Of a stretch of 64,000 nt of DNA, positions 8,215 through 16,428 are shown in pieces. Source of the stretch: Kribbella albertanoniae (GTDB taxonomy: Bacteria > Actinomycetota > Actinomycetes > Propionibacteriales > Kribbellaceae); assembly GCF_004348455.1 (NCBI RefSeq), contig NZ_SMKA01000006.1, positions 40,823-104,822 of the forward strand, read 5' to 3'. Each line of letters opens with the position of its first letter. Position 1 is the first letter of the stretch. The notes beneath the pieces were generated by a model that did no database searches, had not been told where the DNA came from, and was given only the letters and a program-made list of their open reading frames with translations. Made by a program: the position numbers and the translations under genes.

Positions 8215-9425
8215 TGATCAACCTCGAGACGCCCCGCAAGTTCCGGGCCTTCGTCAACCAGGCTCATCAGGTCGCTGCCGAAATGCTGCGGCCGAACTCC
8301 CGCCGCTACGACCTCGCCGAGCACGAGTACCCGGTCGAGCTCGACATGCTCGCCGCGATGGTCGACGGGTTAGGGGCCTCGGGCACCGGTTCCGGCGCCG
8401 GCGCATCGGGCGTCCGCCGTACCGAAGGCACTGAAGACACCGGTGTGAAGAACGGCTCGAACCTGTCCTCGGTGCTCTCCATCATGGAGATGTCCTGGGG
8501 CGACGTCGGCCTGCTGCTCTCGATGCCACGCCAGGGCCTCGGCAACTCCGCGATCGCCTCGGTCGCCTCCGACGAACAACTCCGCCGCTTCGAAGGTGTC
8601 TGGGCGGCCATGGCCATCACCGAACCGGAGTGCGGCTCGGACTCCGCCAGCATCCGCACCACCGCCCGCCGCGACGGCGACGACTACATCATCGACGGCG
8701 AGAAGATCTTCGTCACCGCCGGCGGCCGCTGCGACGCCGTCGTCGTCTGGGCCACCCTCGACAAGTCGGCCGGCCGCGCCGCGATCAAATCCTTCGTGGT
8801 CCCCAAAGACACCCCCGGCGTCACCGTCGAACGCCTGGAACACAAGCTCGGCATCCGCGCCTCCGACACCGCCACCATCCGCTTCGAGAACTGCCGGGTC
8901 CCCGCCGCCAACCTCCTGGGCTCACCCGACATCGACCCCGGCAAAGGCTTCGCCGGCGTCATGCAGACCTTCGACAACACCCGCCCCCTGGTCGCCGCCA
9001 TGGCCGTAGGCGTAGCCCGAGCCTCCCTCGAACTCACCAGAGACCTCCTGGCCGAAGCCGGCATCGAGATCGACTACGACCGCCCCACCCACCTCCAACC
9101 AGCCGCCGCAGCCACCTACCTCCAACTGGAAGCCGACTGGGAAGCCGCCCACCTCCTCGCCCTCCAAGCCGCCTGGATGGCCGACAACGCCCGCCCCAAC
9201 TCCCTCGAAGCCTCCATAGCCAAAGCCAAAGCCGGCCGAACCGCCAACGACATCACCCTCCGCTGCGTAGAACTCACCGGCACCCTCGGCTACTCCGAGA
9301 ACCACCTCCTGGAGAAGTGGTCCCGAGACAGCAAGATCCTCGACATCTTCGAAGGCACCCAACAAATCCAGCAACTGATCATCGCTCGTCGGTTGCTGGG
9401 AAAGACCTCGGCCGAGCTGAAATAA
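8214..9425 (+). CDS. Acyl-CoA dehydrogenase family protein
   Basis: This 403-residue FAD-dependent dehydrogenase starts at an ATG overlapping the stop of the preceding homologue. Visible features are MAITEPECGSDSASIRTTA (the FAD/substrate-binding MAxTEPxxGSD motif), GEKIFVTAGGRCD, and near the C-terminus ILDIFEGTQQIQQLIIARRLLG with the catalytic Glu of EGT. A low-complexity insert at about 55-75 (GASGTGSGAGASG) is unusual. Together with the first gene it resembles the paired acyl-CoA dehydrogenases of actinobacteria that act on CoA thioesters of side chains or fatty acids. The substrate is unknown. Confidence 0.9.
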   Translation: MINLETPRKFRAFVNQAHQVAAEMLRPNSRRYDLAEHEYPVELDMLAAMVDGLGASGTGSGAGASGVRRTEGTEDTGVKNGSNLSSVLSIMEMSWGDVGLLLSMPRQGLGNSAIASVASDEQLRRFEGVWAAMAITEPECGSDSASIRTTARRDGDDYIIDGEKIFVTAGGRCDAVVVWATLDKSAGRAAIKSFVVPKDTPGVTVERLEHKLGIRASDTATIRFENCRVPAANLLGSPDIDPGKGFAGVMQTFDNTRPLVAAMAVGVARASLELTRDLLAEAGIEIDYDRPTHLQPAAAATYLQLEADWEAAHLLALQAAWMADNARPNSLEASIAKAKAGRTANDITLRCVELTGTLGYSENHLLEKWSRDSKILDIFEGTQQIQQLIIARRLLGKTSAELK

Positions 9426-9444
9426 CCTTGTACGTAAGGGAATC

Positions 9445-9478
9445 GGGGCTGCCCTGTCAGGATCATCAGAGCAGCCCC
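9445..9478 (+). terminator. Hairpin after acyl-CoA dehydrogenase operon
   Basis: GGGGCTGC (9445-9452) pairs perfectly with GCAGCCCC (9471-9478) across an 18-base loop, starting 19 bases after the stop codon. There is no T tract, as is common in actinobacterial terminators. The hairpin also overlaps the 3' end of the integrase remnant on the other strand, so it could serve both. Confidence 0.45.
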
Positions 9479-9863
9479 GGACCCAGATCAGGGTCCTCGT
9501 ATCCCGGCCCGTTTTCTGCTCTGCTCCGTCGCTGCTCCGTGAGCCGCAAACCGAGTCGCTCAAGCCGGCGATCCACGGCCTGACGAGCCCGGTCGTACGA
9601 CGACGGCAGCATATGGGTGTACATCTGCAGAGTGAACCCCGGATCGTGGTGCCCGAGGTACTCGGAGAGCTCTTTGATGTTGACGCCGTCGGCCAGCGTG
9701 ATGCTGGCGAAGTAGTGACGCAAGCATGCATCCCGGCGGTGTAGTCAGCCTTGTAGTGCTTGCGCCCCCGCTGGTCCTTCGTCGGTGGAGGAATGACGCC
9801 CGCGGCGACGATGGCCGGCTTCCAGATCAGCAGGTTGTACAGATCGGCCCGGAGCGCCCCGTT
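9466..9863 (-). pseudogene. Tyrosine site-specific integrase, truncated and frameshifted
   Basis: The segment 9466-9723 encodes the end of a phage-type tyrosine recombinase. LRHYFASITLADGVN carries the catalytic Arg-His, ELSEYLGHHDP the second His, and TLQMYTHM the nucleophile Tyr. Upstream on the same strand, in another frame (9725-9863), lies LRADLYNLLIWKPAIVAAGV and then KADYTAGMHA, which joins onto LRHYFAS after restoring one missing base near 9724. The N-terminal two thirds of a roughly 380-residue integrase are missing. I found no tRNA or attachment repeat nearby. It looks like the scar of an integrated element. Confidence 0.8.
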
Positions 9864-9994
9864 GTGAAGTAGGGCGGACGCAGAGCATCTGTGAGGCCGA
9901 CGCACCGGCTCTGCGCGTCGCGGCCATGCAGGGGGTCACCGAGCGACCGAGGTCTCAACCTCGGGTACTGGCACTCGCGGTTGCTCGGCGGAGC

Positions 9995-10525
9995 TCAGGT
10001 CCCGATCACTGAGCGCACCTGGGCGACGCGGTGGGCCAGGTCGCCGGCCGGGATGTCGACGAGGTCGTAGCCGAAGAGGCGGTAGCTCTCTTCGTGGATC
10101 TTTTCGAAGGTCAGCGAGTCCTGGAAGCTGATCCGGCGGGCTGCGGTTGGCTGGACAAACCCTAGGTTTCGAACGAAGAGCACTTGTTGCTCGTAGATCC
10201 GCTCCGAGGTGACTCGTTCGAGTTCGTCCGACAGGGCTGCAGATACCGGCCAGCCCAGGTAGGTCGTGAGGGCGTGAGTGCAGACCGGAGACCGGTCGAA
10301 CACCTGAATGGTTCCGGACGTCTCGAGCTGGCGTCGGCGCTGTAGGGCGACGATGTCGTCGATGAAGGATGCGCGTGACCATGGCTCGGACTCGCCTAGG
10401 GCCTGCGCTTGTGCGATGACCGTAGTCGCTGCCTCGTTGACTGTGTGACAGCCGATCTCCTCCAGACACTGGAGTATTGAGGTCTTACCGCTGCCGGGTG
10501 TGCCGGTCAGAACGTATCGCTGCAT
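9995..10525 (-). CDS. AAA-type ATPase/kinase-like protein (AAA_28 family)
   Basis: The 176-residue protein starts MQRYVLTGTPGSGKTS, a P-loop in the first 20 residues. VFDRSPVCTHAL (about 88-99) resembles the Walker B/lid region of AAA_28 and NadR-like nucleotide-binding proteins. The ATG at 10525 is chosen because GGAGGAG lies 7 bases upstream; a longer frame to 10702 has no such signal. It is divergent from the tryptophan dioxygenase operon. Proteins of this family are usually annotated as predicted ATPases or small-molecule kinases without a known substrate. Linkage to the neighbouring pathway is not shown. Confidence 0.75.
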   Translation of the reverse strand: MQRYVLTGTPGSGKTSILQCLEEIGCHTVNEAATTVIAQAQALGESEPWSRASFIDDIVALQRRRQLETSGTIQVFDRSPVCTHALTTYLGWPVSAALSDELERVTSERIYEQQVLFVRNLGFVQPTAARRISFQDSLTFEKIHEESYRLFGYDLVDIPAGDLAHRVAQVRSVIGT

Positions 10526-10575
10526 GTGAGAACTCCTCCGTACCCACTCAGTCATCAAAGCCGCCCGCGCGGCGT

Positions 10576-10610
10576 AGGACCTGCTGCAAAGGCTCCCACG
10601 GACAGGTCCT
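10576..10610. repeat. Perfect 8-bp inverted repeat in divergent promoter region
   Basis: AGGACCTG (10576-10583) is mirrored by CAGGTCCT (10603-10610) across a 19-base spacer. It lies between the ATPase gene (minus) and the tryptophan dioxygenase operon (plus), within a 230-base stretch that otherwise shows no gene. It could be a regulator site or an RNA hairpin in either leader. No T tract follows it on either strand. Confidence 0.35.
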
Positions 10611-10755
10611 TCGTCGCTGCACAGATCAATCCACGCTTCCCTGGGCAAACGCTGGGCGCCGACGCGTTCCCTCATCGCTCCCTCATCCGGGCTGAATGGC
10701 ACTGTGGCGCACTCGGAGGATGGAAGAACCGGCTGACACGGGGGATTCGTGGCCT

Positions 10756-11574
10756 ATGAGGACATATGACGGCGCGTCTGCCCAGACGACGAGCGCGGCG
10801 GAGGAACTGCGGGACAGGTTGTCGAGGCCGCTGTTCAACCCGGTGCTGAAGACCGTGGTTGGGGACGGCAGTCTGGACTATGAGGTGTACGTACGCACCA
10901 AGGAGTTGCTGTCGCTGCAAACTTCTGCGGAGTTGCTGACGGATCCGGACGAGTTGATGTTCCAGGTCGTTCACCAGGCGCAGGAGGTCTGGCTCAAACT
11001 CCTGTCCCACGAGCTGACCGAGATCGTCGGCGACCTCGACCGTGACGACTTGTGGGAAGTAGCCGCGCGGCTCGAGCGCGTGAACCGGATCACCGCTTGT
11101 CTTGCCAACGAGATCAGGGTTCTGGAGACGCTCACTCCGGACACCTATCAGGTCATCCGTCGCAGTCTCGGCAACGGCAGTGGTCAGGAGTCGCCTGGCT
11201 TCAATACAACCCAGACGGCGGCCCAGTACGTCGCGGAGGCGCTCGATCGGATGCTGGCTCGGAGGAACATCCGGATCAGTGACGTCTACCAAGCCGCCGG
11301 GCCGACTGATCTGAAACGGATCTGCGAACTGCTGCTGGACTTCGACGAGCGGTACCAACTGTGGTTGATCGCCCATTTCATGCTTGTACGGCGGACGATC
11401 GGCGTCGGCCGGGATGTCAAGGCACTGGACGGGGTCTCGACCCGGATCCTGATCGGCCGGATGACCAAGCCACTGTTCCACGCGCTCTGGCGAGTCCGGG
11501 AAGAGCTCACCGCGGAGTGGAGCAGGGAAGGTGGCCATCAGCCGGGCTCGGATCGGAGCGTGCAGCAGGCATGA
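10756..11574 (+). CDS. Tryptophan 2,3-dioxygenase family haem protein
   Basis: The roughly 272-residue protein has the family landmarks: LDYEVYVRTKELLSLQ, then DELMFQVVHQAQEVWLKLLSHEL, then IRVLETLTPDTYQVIRRSLGNGSGQESPGF. AHFMLVRRTIG (about residues 210-220) holds the probable haem-ligand His. The Gly/Ser-rich loop GTGGSSG of standard enzymes is replaced by VKALDGVSTR, so the substrate pocket may differ. The family opens the indole ring of tryptophan to N-formylkynurenine; some secondary-metabolism members act on modified tryptophans. In-frame ATGs exist at 10696, 10720 and 10756; the last has GGGGGA about 11 bases upstream. It overlaps the next gene by four bases (ATGA). Confidence 0.8.
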   Translation: MRTYDGASAQTTSAAEELRDRLSRPLFNPVLKTVVGDGSLDYEVYVRTKELLSLQTSAELLTDPDELMFQVVHQAQEVWLKLLSHELTEIVGDLDRDDLWEVAARLERVNRITACLANEIRVLETLTPDTYQVIRRSLGNGSGQESPGFNTTQTAAQYVAEALDRMLARRNIRISDVYQAAGPTDLKRICELLLDFDERYQLWLIAHFMLVRRTIGVGRDVKALDGVSTRILIGRMTKPLFHALWRVREELTAEWSREGGHQPGSDRSVQQA

Positions 11575-12686
11575 ACCAATCGATCCGGGCCGAGTTCCCG
11601 CTGCTGGCAGACTCCGTCTATCTGAACAGCAACTCGACCGGCGCCACGCCCCGCGGCGTGGAGCAAGTCCTGCAGAACTACTGGCAGACGTTGAGCACTT
11701 GGCGTGACTCAGCCTGGGGCGGATGGCTGGCTGAGCTCAACGGCTACGTCGAGGCACTCGCGTCGTTCATCGGGGCCCCCGCGGGAACCGTGGTGACCGA
11801 CACGAACGTCAGCACGCTGCTCGGCAGGATCGGCACCTGTTTCGACTTCCGCGGCGAGCGGAACAGAGTCGTCACCACCGACCTGGAGTTTCCCACTGTT
11901 CCGTTCTTCTGGCGTGGCTTCGCCCGCTACGGAGCTGAACTCGTGGTCACCGGGACCGGCGGACCCGTTTTCGACATCGAGGCGGTGGAGGATGTGATTG
12001 ACGAGCGCACCCGGCTCGTCTGTGTATCCCATGGCAGCTACACGACCGGCGCGCTTCTCGATCTGGAACGAGTCGTCACTCGCGCCCACCAGTACGGCGC
12101 TCTGGTCGTGGTCGATGTCTTCCAGACCATCGGGGCAGTACCGCTTGACGTCGTCGCGCTCCAGGCAGATTTCGTCCTGGGTGGCGCGCACAAATGGATG
12201 TGTGGCGCTCATACGGCGTTTCTGTACGTGCGCCAGGAACTGATCGAGAGTTTGTACCCCGCGGCCACCGGGTGGTTCGCCGGCGCGGACCCCCTCTCAT
12301 TCCAGGAGACAGGGTGGGCACCTGATGCCAGACGGTTCTCGGGCGGTACTCCGATCCCGATCACCGCCATGATGTCGCGGGTCGGGCTGGACCTGCTTGC
12401 CGAAATCGGTGCCGAGAAAATCCGGGCACATTCTCTGCGCTGCACCGACCAGCTGATCAGGCGCGCCGACGCAGCCGGGATCGAGGTGCGCACGCCGCGG
12501 ACCCCAGAGCACCGCGGCGGCATGGTGAATCTCTGTTTCCCCGGCGACCGGACAGCGGCCGCGGACCTGGCAAGCCGTGGTCTGATCTGTAGCTGGCGGA
12601 ACGGACTGCGAGTCGCCCCGCACATCTACAACACCATTGACGAGATCGACCTGTTCATGGACGCTCTGGCAGAGGTACGACGATGA
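11571..12686 (+). CDS. Kynureninase-like class V PLP-dependent enzyme
   Basis: This 371-residue fold-type I PLP enzyme is of the aminotransferase class V/kynureninase group. VVVDVFQTIGAVPLDV gives the cofactor-contacting Asp, and GGAHKWMCGAH holds the Schiff-base Lys. RRFSGGTPIPI and HRGGMVNLCF are group motifs near the C-terminus. Kynureninases cleave kynurenine to anthranilate and alanine. Its place between a tryptophan dioxygenase and a methyltransferase, with four-base overlaps on both sides, supports that role. No kynurenine formamidase gene is linked, so it may act on formylkynurenine or rely on a distant enzyme. Isopenicillin epimerase-like or desulfurase-like activities of the same fold cannot be excluded. 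Confidence 0.8.
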   Translation: MNQSIRAEFPLLADSVYLNSNSTGATPRGVEQVLQNYWQTLSTWRDSAWGGWLAELNGYVEALASFIGAPAGTVVTDTNVSTLLGRIGTCFDFRGERNRVVTTDLEFPTVPFFWRGFARYGAELVVTGTGGPVFDIEAVEDVIDERTRLVCVSHGSYTTGALLDLERVVTRAHQYGALVVVDVFQTIGAVPLDVVALQADFVLGGAHKWMCGAHTAFLYVRQELIESLYPAATGWFAGADPLSFQETGWAPDARRFSGGTPIPITAMMSRVGLDLLAEIGAEKIRAHSLRCTDQLIRRADAAGIEVRTPRTPEHRGGMVNLCFPGDRTAAADLASRGLICSWRNGLRVAPHIYNTIDEIDLFMDALAEVRR

Positions 12687-13705
12687 CGCCGAGAGCACTG
12701 ATGAGCCTGCTGTTCAACGGAACCAAGGCAATCGACGTACTACAGACTGCGCTGGACCTCGGACTACTCGACGCCCTGGAGCCCGGCCCAGTCAGGCTCG
12801 GCGATCTCAGTGAGCGGTTCGAACTGGTACCGCTGCGCCTGTACAAGCTCCTCGACTGCTTGGAGTGCATCGGCCTGGTCGAACGGGTGTCCCAGACACC
12901 AGGCGAGCTCTGCGATGTCGGGTACCGCGCGATCGCCGGGACCAGACTTGCCGCATTGGAGGTTCTCGGACCAACTTCGATCGAACGCGACCGCGACCGG
13001 TACCCCTGGGCCAGCCTGCATGGCCGGCTGGCTGAGACCCTCCGCGGCGACTTCAGCATGCCGGGCGAAGCCTTCAGTTGGCCGCCCGCCGACGAAACAC
13101 AGGTGACCGCCTTCGAGCGGAGTATGGCGGCAGGGCTCGGGCCGTTCATCGAGACCTTCCAGGCCAATGCCGAACGGCTCTGGAGAGATCGGGGCAACCT
13201 ACGACTGCTGGACGTCGGAGGCGGCGACGGCACGCTGGCCGCCCGGCTGTTGCCTGGGGCACCAGGCGTGATGATCGACGTCTACAACCTGCCCGCCGTA
13301 CAACCTCTGGTGAACAAAGTCCGCGATGAGCATGATTGCGCCGACCGGCTGGGGTTCGTCGGAGGCGACTTCCTCGCGGAGCCGTTGCCCACGGCATACG
13401 ACGCTATGTCATTCGTTCGGGTTCTGCACGACTGGCCGGCGCCGGTAGCTCTCACGCTACTCCAGAAGACCTTCGATGCACTCGACACCGGCGGCCGAGT
13501 GATGATCTGCGAGGAGTTCCGGAACGCTGACCGTCTCGCCAAGCAGTTCTTCTGGTCATATTTCCTGATCGGCGTCGACAGTTGCTCCAGCATGCTCCGC
13601 GACGTGGAACAGTACGCCGACATGCTGATGGCCGTTGGTTTCGCCGACATCGAAGTACTCCCCGGACCTGTCGAAATCATCGTCGCCACGAAGCCATCAG
13701 CATGA
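12683..13705 (+). CDS. SAM-dependent methyltransferase, O-methyltransferase (family 2) type
   Basis: The 340-residue enzyme has an N-terminal winged-helix dimerisation part (about 1-90) and a Rossmann catalytic part. LLDVGGGDGTLAARLL (about 175-190) is SAM motif I, and FVRVLHDWPAPVALTLL with GGRVMICEEF are post-motifs of the plant/actinomycete O-methyltransferase family. Members act on phenolic O, and some on N or aromatic C. It is the third gene of the tryptophan-degrading operon (ATGA overlap at 12683), so the likely acceptor is an anthranilate- or kynurenine-type ring. The active-site general base His is consistent with LHDW. It stops three bases before the convergent LuxR gene. Confidence 0.85.
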   Translation: MTPRALMSLLFNGTKAIDVLQTALDLGLLDALEPGPVRLGDLSERFELVPLRLYKLLDCLECIGLVERVSQTPGELCDVGYRAIAGTRLAALEVLGPTSIERDRDRYPWASLHGRLAETLRGDFSMPGEAFSWPPADETQVTAFERSMAAGLGPFIETFQANAERLWRDRGNLRLLDVGGGDGTLAARLLPGAPGVMIDVYNLPAVQPLVNKVRDEHDCADRLGFVGGDFLAEPLPTAYDAMSFVRVLHDWPAPVALTLLQKTFDALDTGGRVMICEEFRNADRLAKQFFWSYFLIGVDSCSSMLRDVEQYADMLMAVGFADIEVLPGPVEIIVATKPSA

Positions 13706-13707
13706 AT

Positions 13708-16296
13708 TTAGGGTTCGAGCCAGACCCGGGCCTGCTCGACGGCCTCGGAACGGGTGTGAACTCCGAGTCTGGCGAGGACTGCCGCTACGTGGTTGCTCGC
13801 AGTACGCACGGAGACGACGAGGCGGTCCGCGATCTCGGCGTCAGTCAGGCCCTGGTTCAGCAGCCTGAGCACCTCGAGTTGACGCGCTGTCAGACCGGCG
13901 GGGTTCTGCCGGGAGGTGAGGGCTCGACCACGCGGAATGGTGGTGGCGCCTTGCTCGCGCAGCAGACGTCGAGTGACCTTGGCCAAGGAGGTGGCGTTGA
14001 TGGAGCCAAGTACGTCGAGTGCCTCGAGCAGATCAGCTGGATCCGGGCTCTCGGTCAGGGCCAACGCGTACTCGTAGCGGTAGCCTGCGGTGCGCCATCG
14101 ATCGGCGGCTTCGCGCCAGCGTCCACTGGTCAGCAAGTCGAAGGGACTGTCCGTCTCGGGGGCCGCTACCTCGTGACCTGCCTTGGTGAGCCAGTACCCA
14201 AGCTCCGGCCAGGGCCAGCCGGTTCGGATTCGGCGTTGCCGGGCCTGGGCGTACGGGGCTGCAGCGATGTCTATGACCGCAGCAGCATCACCGCGCAGCC
14301 ATGCCTCTTCAGCCGCGGCGGCCGCTGCGTGGCCGATCCATAGCTGTTCACCGATCCGATGGCTGAGCTCCAAGGCGGAGGCAAGAAGCTCACCGGCTGT
14401 TGGATCCCCGGTTCTGGTCTTGATACGTCCGAGCGTGACGAGTGCAGGGCAGCGGAAGAGTGTCTGGGCACCAACGGCTTGCTCGGCAGACCGGACGGCT
14501 TCGCTCCAGCGTCCTCGTGAGGTCTCGGCCACCGCTCGGAGGACGTGGAGCATGTCGAGCCAGCCGAACTGCTCTGCTCGTTCCGCCAGTTCCAGGCCGG
14601 CCGTGATGAACTGCTCTGCATCCGCCGCCCGGAACTGATCGAGCAGGTTCCAGGCGATGTTGACATAGATCCGGCAGGCATCCTCCTTGGCGCCTACATC
14701 GAGGGCGACCTGCAGTCCTTCTTCCAGGGTCTGCATCGAGTCCGGCATTCCCAGCTGCCACAGGGAGGCGCCCAGGTTTGTGAGCGCGTGTGCCAGGGTT
14801 GCGGGGTCCTCGGTCTGCCTGGACATGGCAACGGCACGCTCAGCGGTCGGCATCGCCTTGGTCGGGTTGTAGGCGAGGATGTCCAGCTGAGCTTGGTTGC
14901 TGTAGGCCCGGGCCAGTGATCGGGACGGTCCCAGCGGCTCAAGGACTCCGATCGCCTCTTCCGCCACTTGTTCAGCGGTCAGCCGATCTCCTCCCCACCA
15001 GTGCATTCGCGAGAGCCAACGCAGCCCTTCGCCGACGGCGACGTGATCTCCGAGCGATCTGCGCAGGTCGATCGCGCGCCGCTGTGCGGCTACCGCCTCG
15101 TCGCTCGCACCGATGGTGTACGACTCGATGGCGTACTCCTGCAACAGTTGAGAACGCTCGATGGGAGGGAACGCATCGGCGTACAGGAGGGCCGCTTGAT
15201 AGTGGGCGACGGCCTGTCTGTGCGCACCACCGCTAGCCGCATCTCGAGCGGCTGCTGGGGCGAAGCGGACGATCGCCTGTTGATCGCCCGCGGCGACCGC
15301 GTGGTGGACGATTCGCGCGACATCGGCATCGCTGCGAGCGACCAGCGCGGTGAGAACGTTCTGATTGAGTTCCATGTAACGCACGACTGGTAGCGAATCC
15401 GCAATGGCCCGCCGGGTGAGCTCATGCCGGAAGGAAACTCGTCGCGGTGTCACCTCGAGTAGTCCAGCCTCCTCAGCATCCGCAAGCGCCCTGATGCCGC
15501 CAACCACGATTTCGTCCAGCAGCCAACGGTCGATGACCGTCGGTACGACGGCAAGCTGCTGGACGGCGGAATGGACTTCAGGCGACAGCCTTTGCAGCCG
15601 GTCCCGTACGGAGTCAACGACTGTGCTTGGTACTTCAGTAGCGGTGCCTGATGCGAGTACCTCGCTGACAAAGAACGGATTGCCGGCTGTCGCGGCAAAG
15701 ACGGCCGCCGCATCGAGTGAACTGTTCGCCGCGAGTTCGGCGACGCCGTCGGGTGTCAGCCGGTTGAGGGGTAGCCGTCGGCAAACGTCGCTCCCGCCGG
15801 TCACCCCCAAGAAATGCAGCAGAGGGCCGAGGGACAGGTCGTCGTCGCGATAGGTGAGCATGAGCACCACGGGCAGTTGTTCGATTCGCCGTACCAGGTA
15901 TCGCAAGACATCCAGTGTGGCTTCGTCGGCCCAATGGATGTCTTCAACAGCGAGCAGGGTGGGGCGGCGGCTGTCTCGAAGCTCCGCCAGGAGCGCGGTC
16001 AGGAGCCGATCCCGGTCGGTGCCGATTTCCAGCTCAGTGGCCAGACCTGCGCTCACCTTGTCGGCCAGGTCACGGAACGGACCGAGAGTCCGCGCGGTCT
16101 GCAGATCGTCGCAGTGACCAACCAGTGTCCGCCCTTCCGGGGGCATCCACGCAGCCATCGCTTCTACCAGCCTTGACTTGCCGATCCCCGCCTCGCCCGA
16201 GATGAGCACCACGGATCCGCTGCCGGACGCGGCCAGGCGGACCGCGGCGGTGAGCTCATCAAGCTCACGCTCACGCTCGACGATCCGGCGATTCAC
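13708..16296 (-). CDS. LAL-type LuxR regulator (ATPase-TPR-HTH)
   Basis: This 862-residue regulator has an N-terminal AAA/STAND ATPase with Walker A GEAGIGKS (34-41) and LLAVEDIHWADEATL (Walker B). A long helical TPR-like middle part follows. The C-terminal LuxR helix-turn-helix (about 800-855) reads GLTARQLEVLRLLNQGLTDAEIADRLVVSVRTASNHV in part. Large ATP-binding LuxR proteins usually activate specialised-metabolite genes. It converges on the kynurenine operon with 2 bases between stops and is divergent from a secreted esterase gene. It is a close paralogue of the LuxR genes at 23540 and 28707, with the same architecture and shared LGYWLTKAG-like and NPAGLT segments. Confidence 0.9.
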   Translation of the reverse strand: MNRRIVERERELDELTAAVRLAASGSGSVVLISGEAGIGKSRLVEAMAAWMPPEGRTLVGHCDDLQTARTLGPFRDLADKVSAGLATELEIGTDRDRLLTALLAELRDSRRPTLLAVEDIHWADEATLDVLRYLVRRIEQLPVVLMLTYRDDDLSLGPLLHFLGVTGGSDVCRRLPLNRLTPDGVAELAANSSLDAAAVFAATAGNPFFVSEVLASGTATEVPSTVVDSVRDRLQRLSPEVHSAVQQLAVVPTVIDRWLLDEIVVGGIRALADAEEAGLLEVTPRRVSFRHELTRRAIADSLPVVRYMELNQNVLTALVARSDADVARIVHHAVAAGDQQAIVRFAPAAARDAASGGAHRQAVAHYQAALLYADAFPPIERSQLLQEYAIESYTIGASDEAVAAQRRAIDLRRSLGDHVAVGEGLRWLSRMHWWGGDRLTAEQVAEEAIGVLEPLGPSRSLARAYSNQAQLDILAYNPTKAMPTAERAVAMSRQTEDPATLAHALTNLGASLWQLGMPDSMQTLEEGLQVALDVGAKEDACRIYVNIAWNLLDQFRAADAEQFITAGLELAERAEQFGWLDMLHVLRAVAETSRGRWSEAVRSAEQAVGAQTLFRCPALVTLGRIKTRTGDPTAGELLASALELSHRIGEQLWIGHAAAAAAEEAWLRGDAAAVIDIAAAPYAQARQRRIRTGWPWPELGYWLTKAGHEVAAPETDSPFDLLTSGRWREAADRWRTAGYRYEYALALTESPDPADLLEALDVLGSINATSLAKVTRRLLREQGATTIPRGRALTSRQNPAGLTARQLEVLRLLNQGLTDAEIADRLVVSVRTASNHVAAVLARLGVHTRSEAVEQARVWLEP

Positions 16297-16428
16297 CTGC
16301 CGATGATCTCACGCCGAACAGTGTCAGGACCGCAGGTTCCCTCCGGCGACATCTGTACGTTCCGCTCCCTGGCACTGGATGGAACGCCACATCTGAGGAA
16401 AGGTTGCGTCGATGTTCTTGGAGGAGTT

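Noticed and set aside
9426..9994. A tRNA attachment site for the integrase
   Set aside because: No cloverleaf or TTCGA-type arm could be found in the flanks.
10576..10610. A T-box or trp attenuator
   Set aside because: Only one hairpin is present, with no leader peptide, T-box sequence or terminator T tract.
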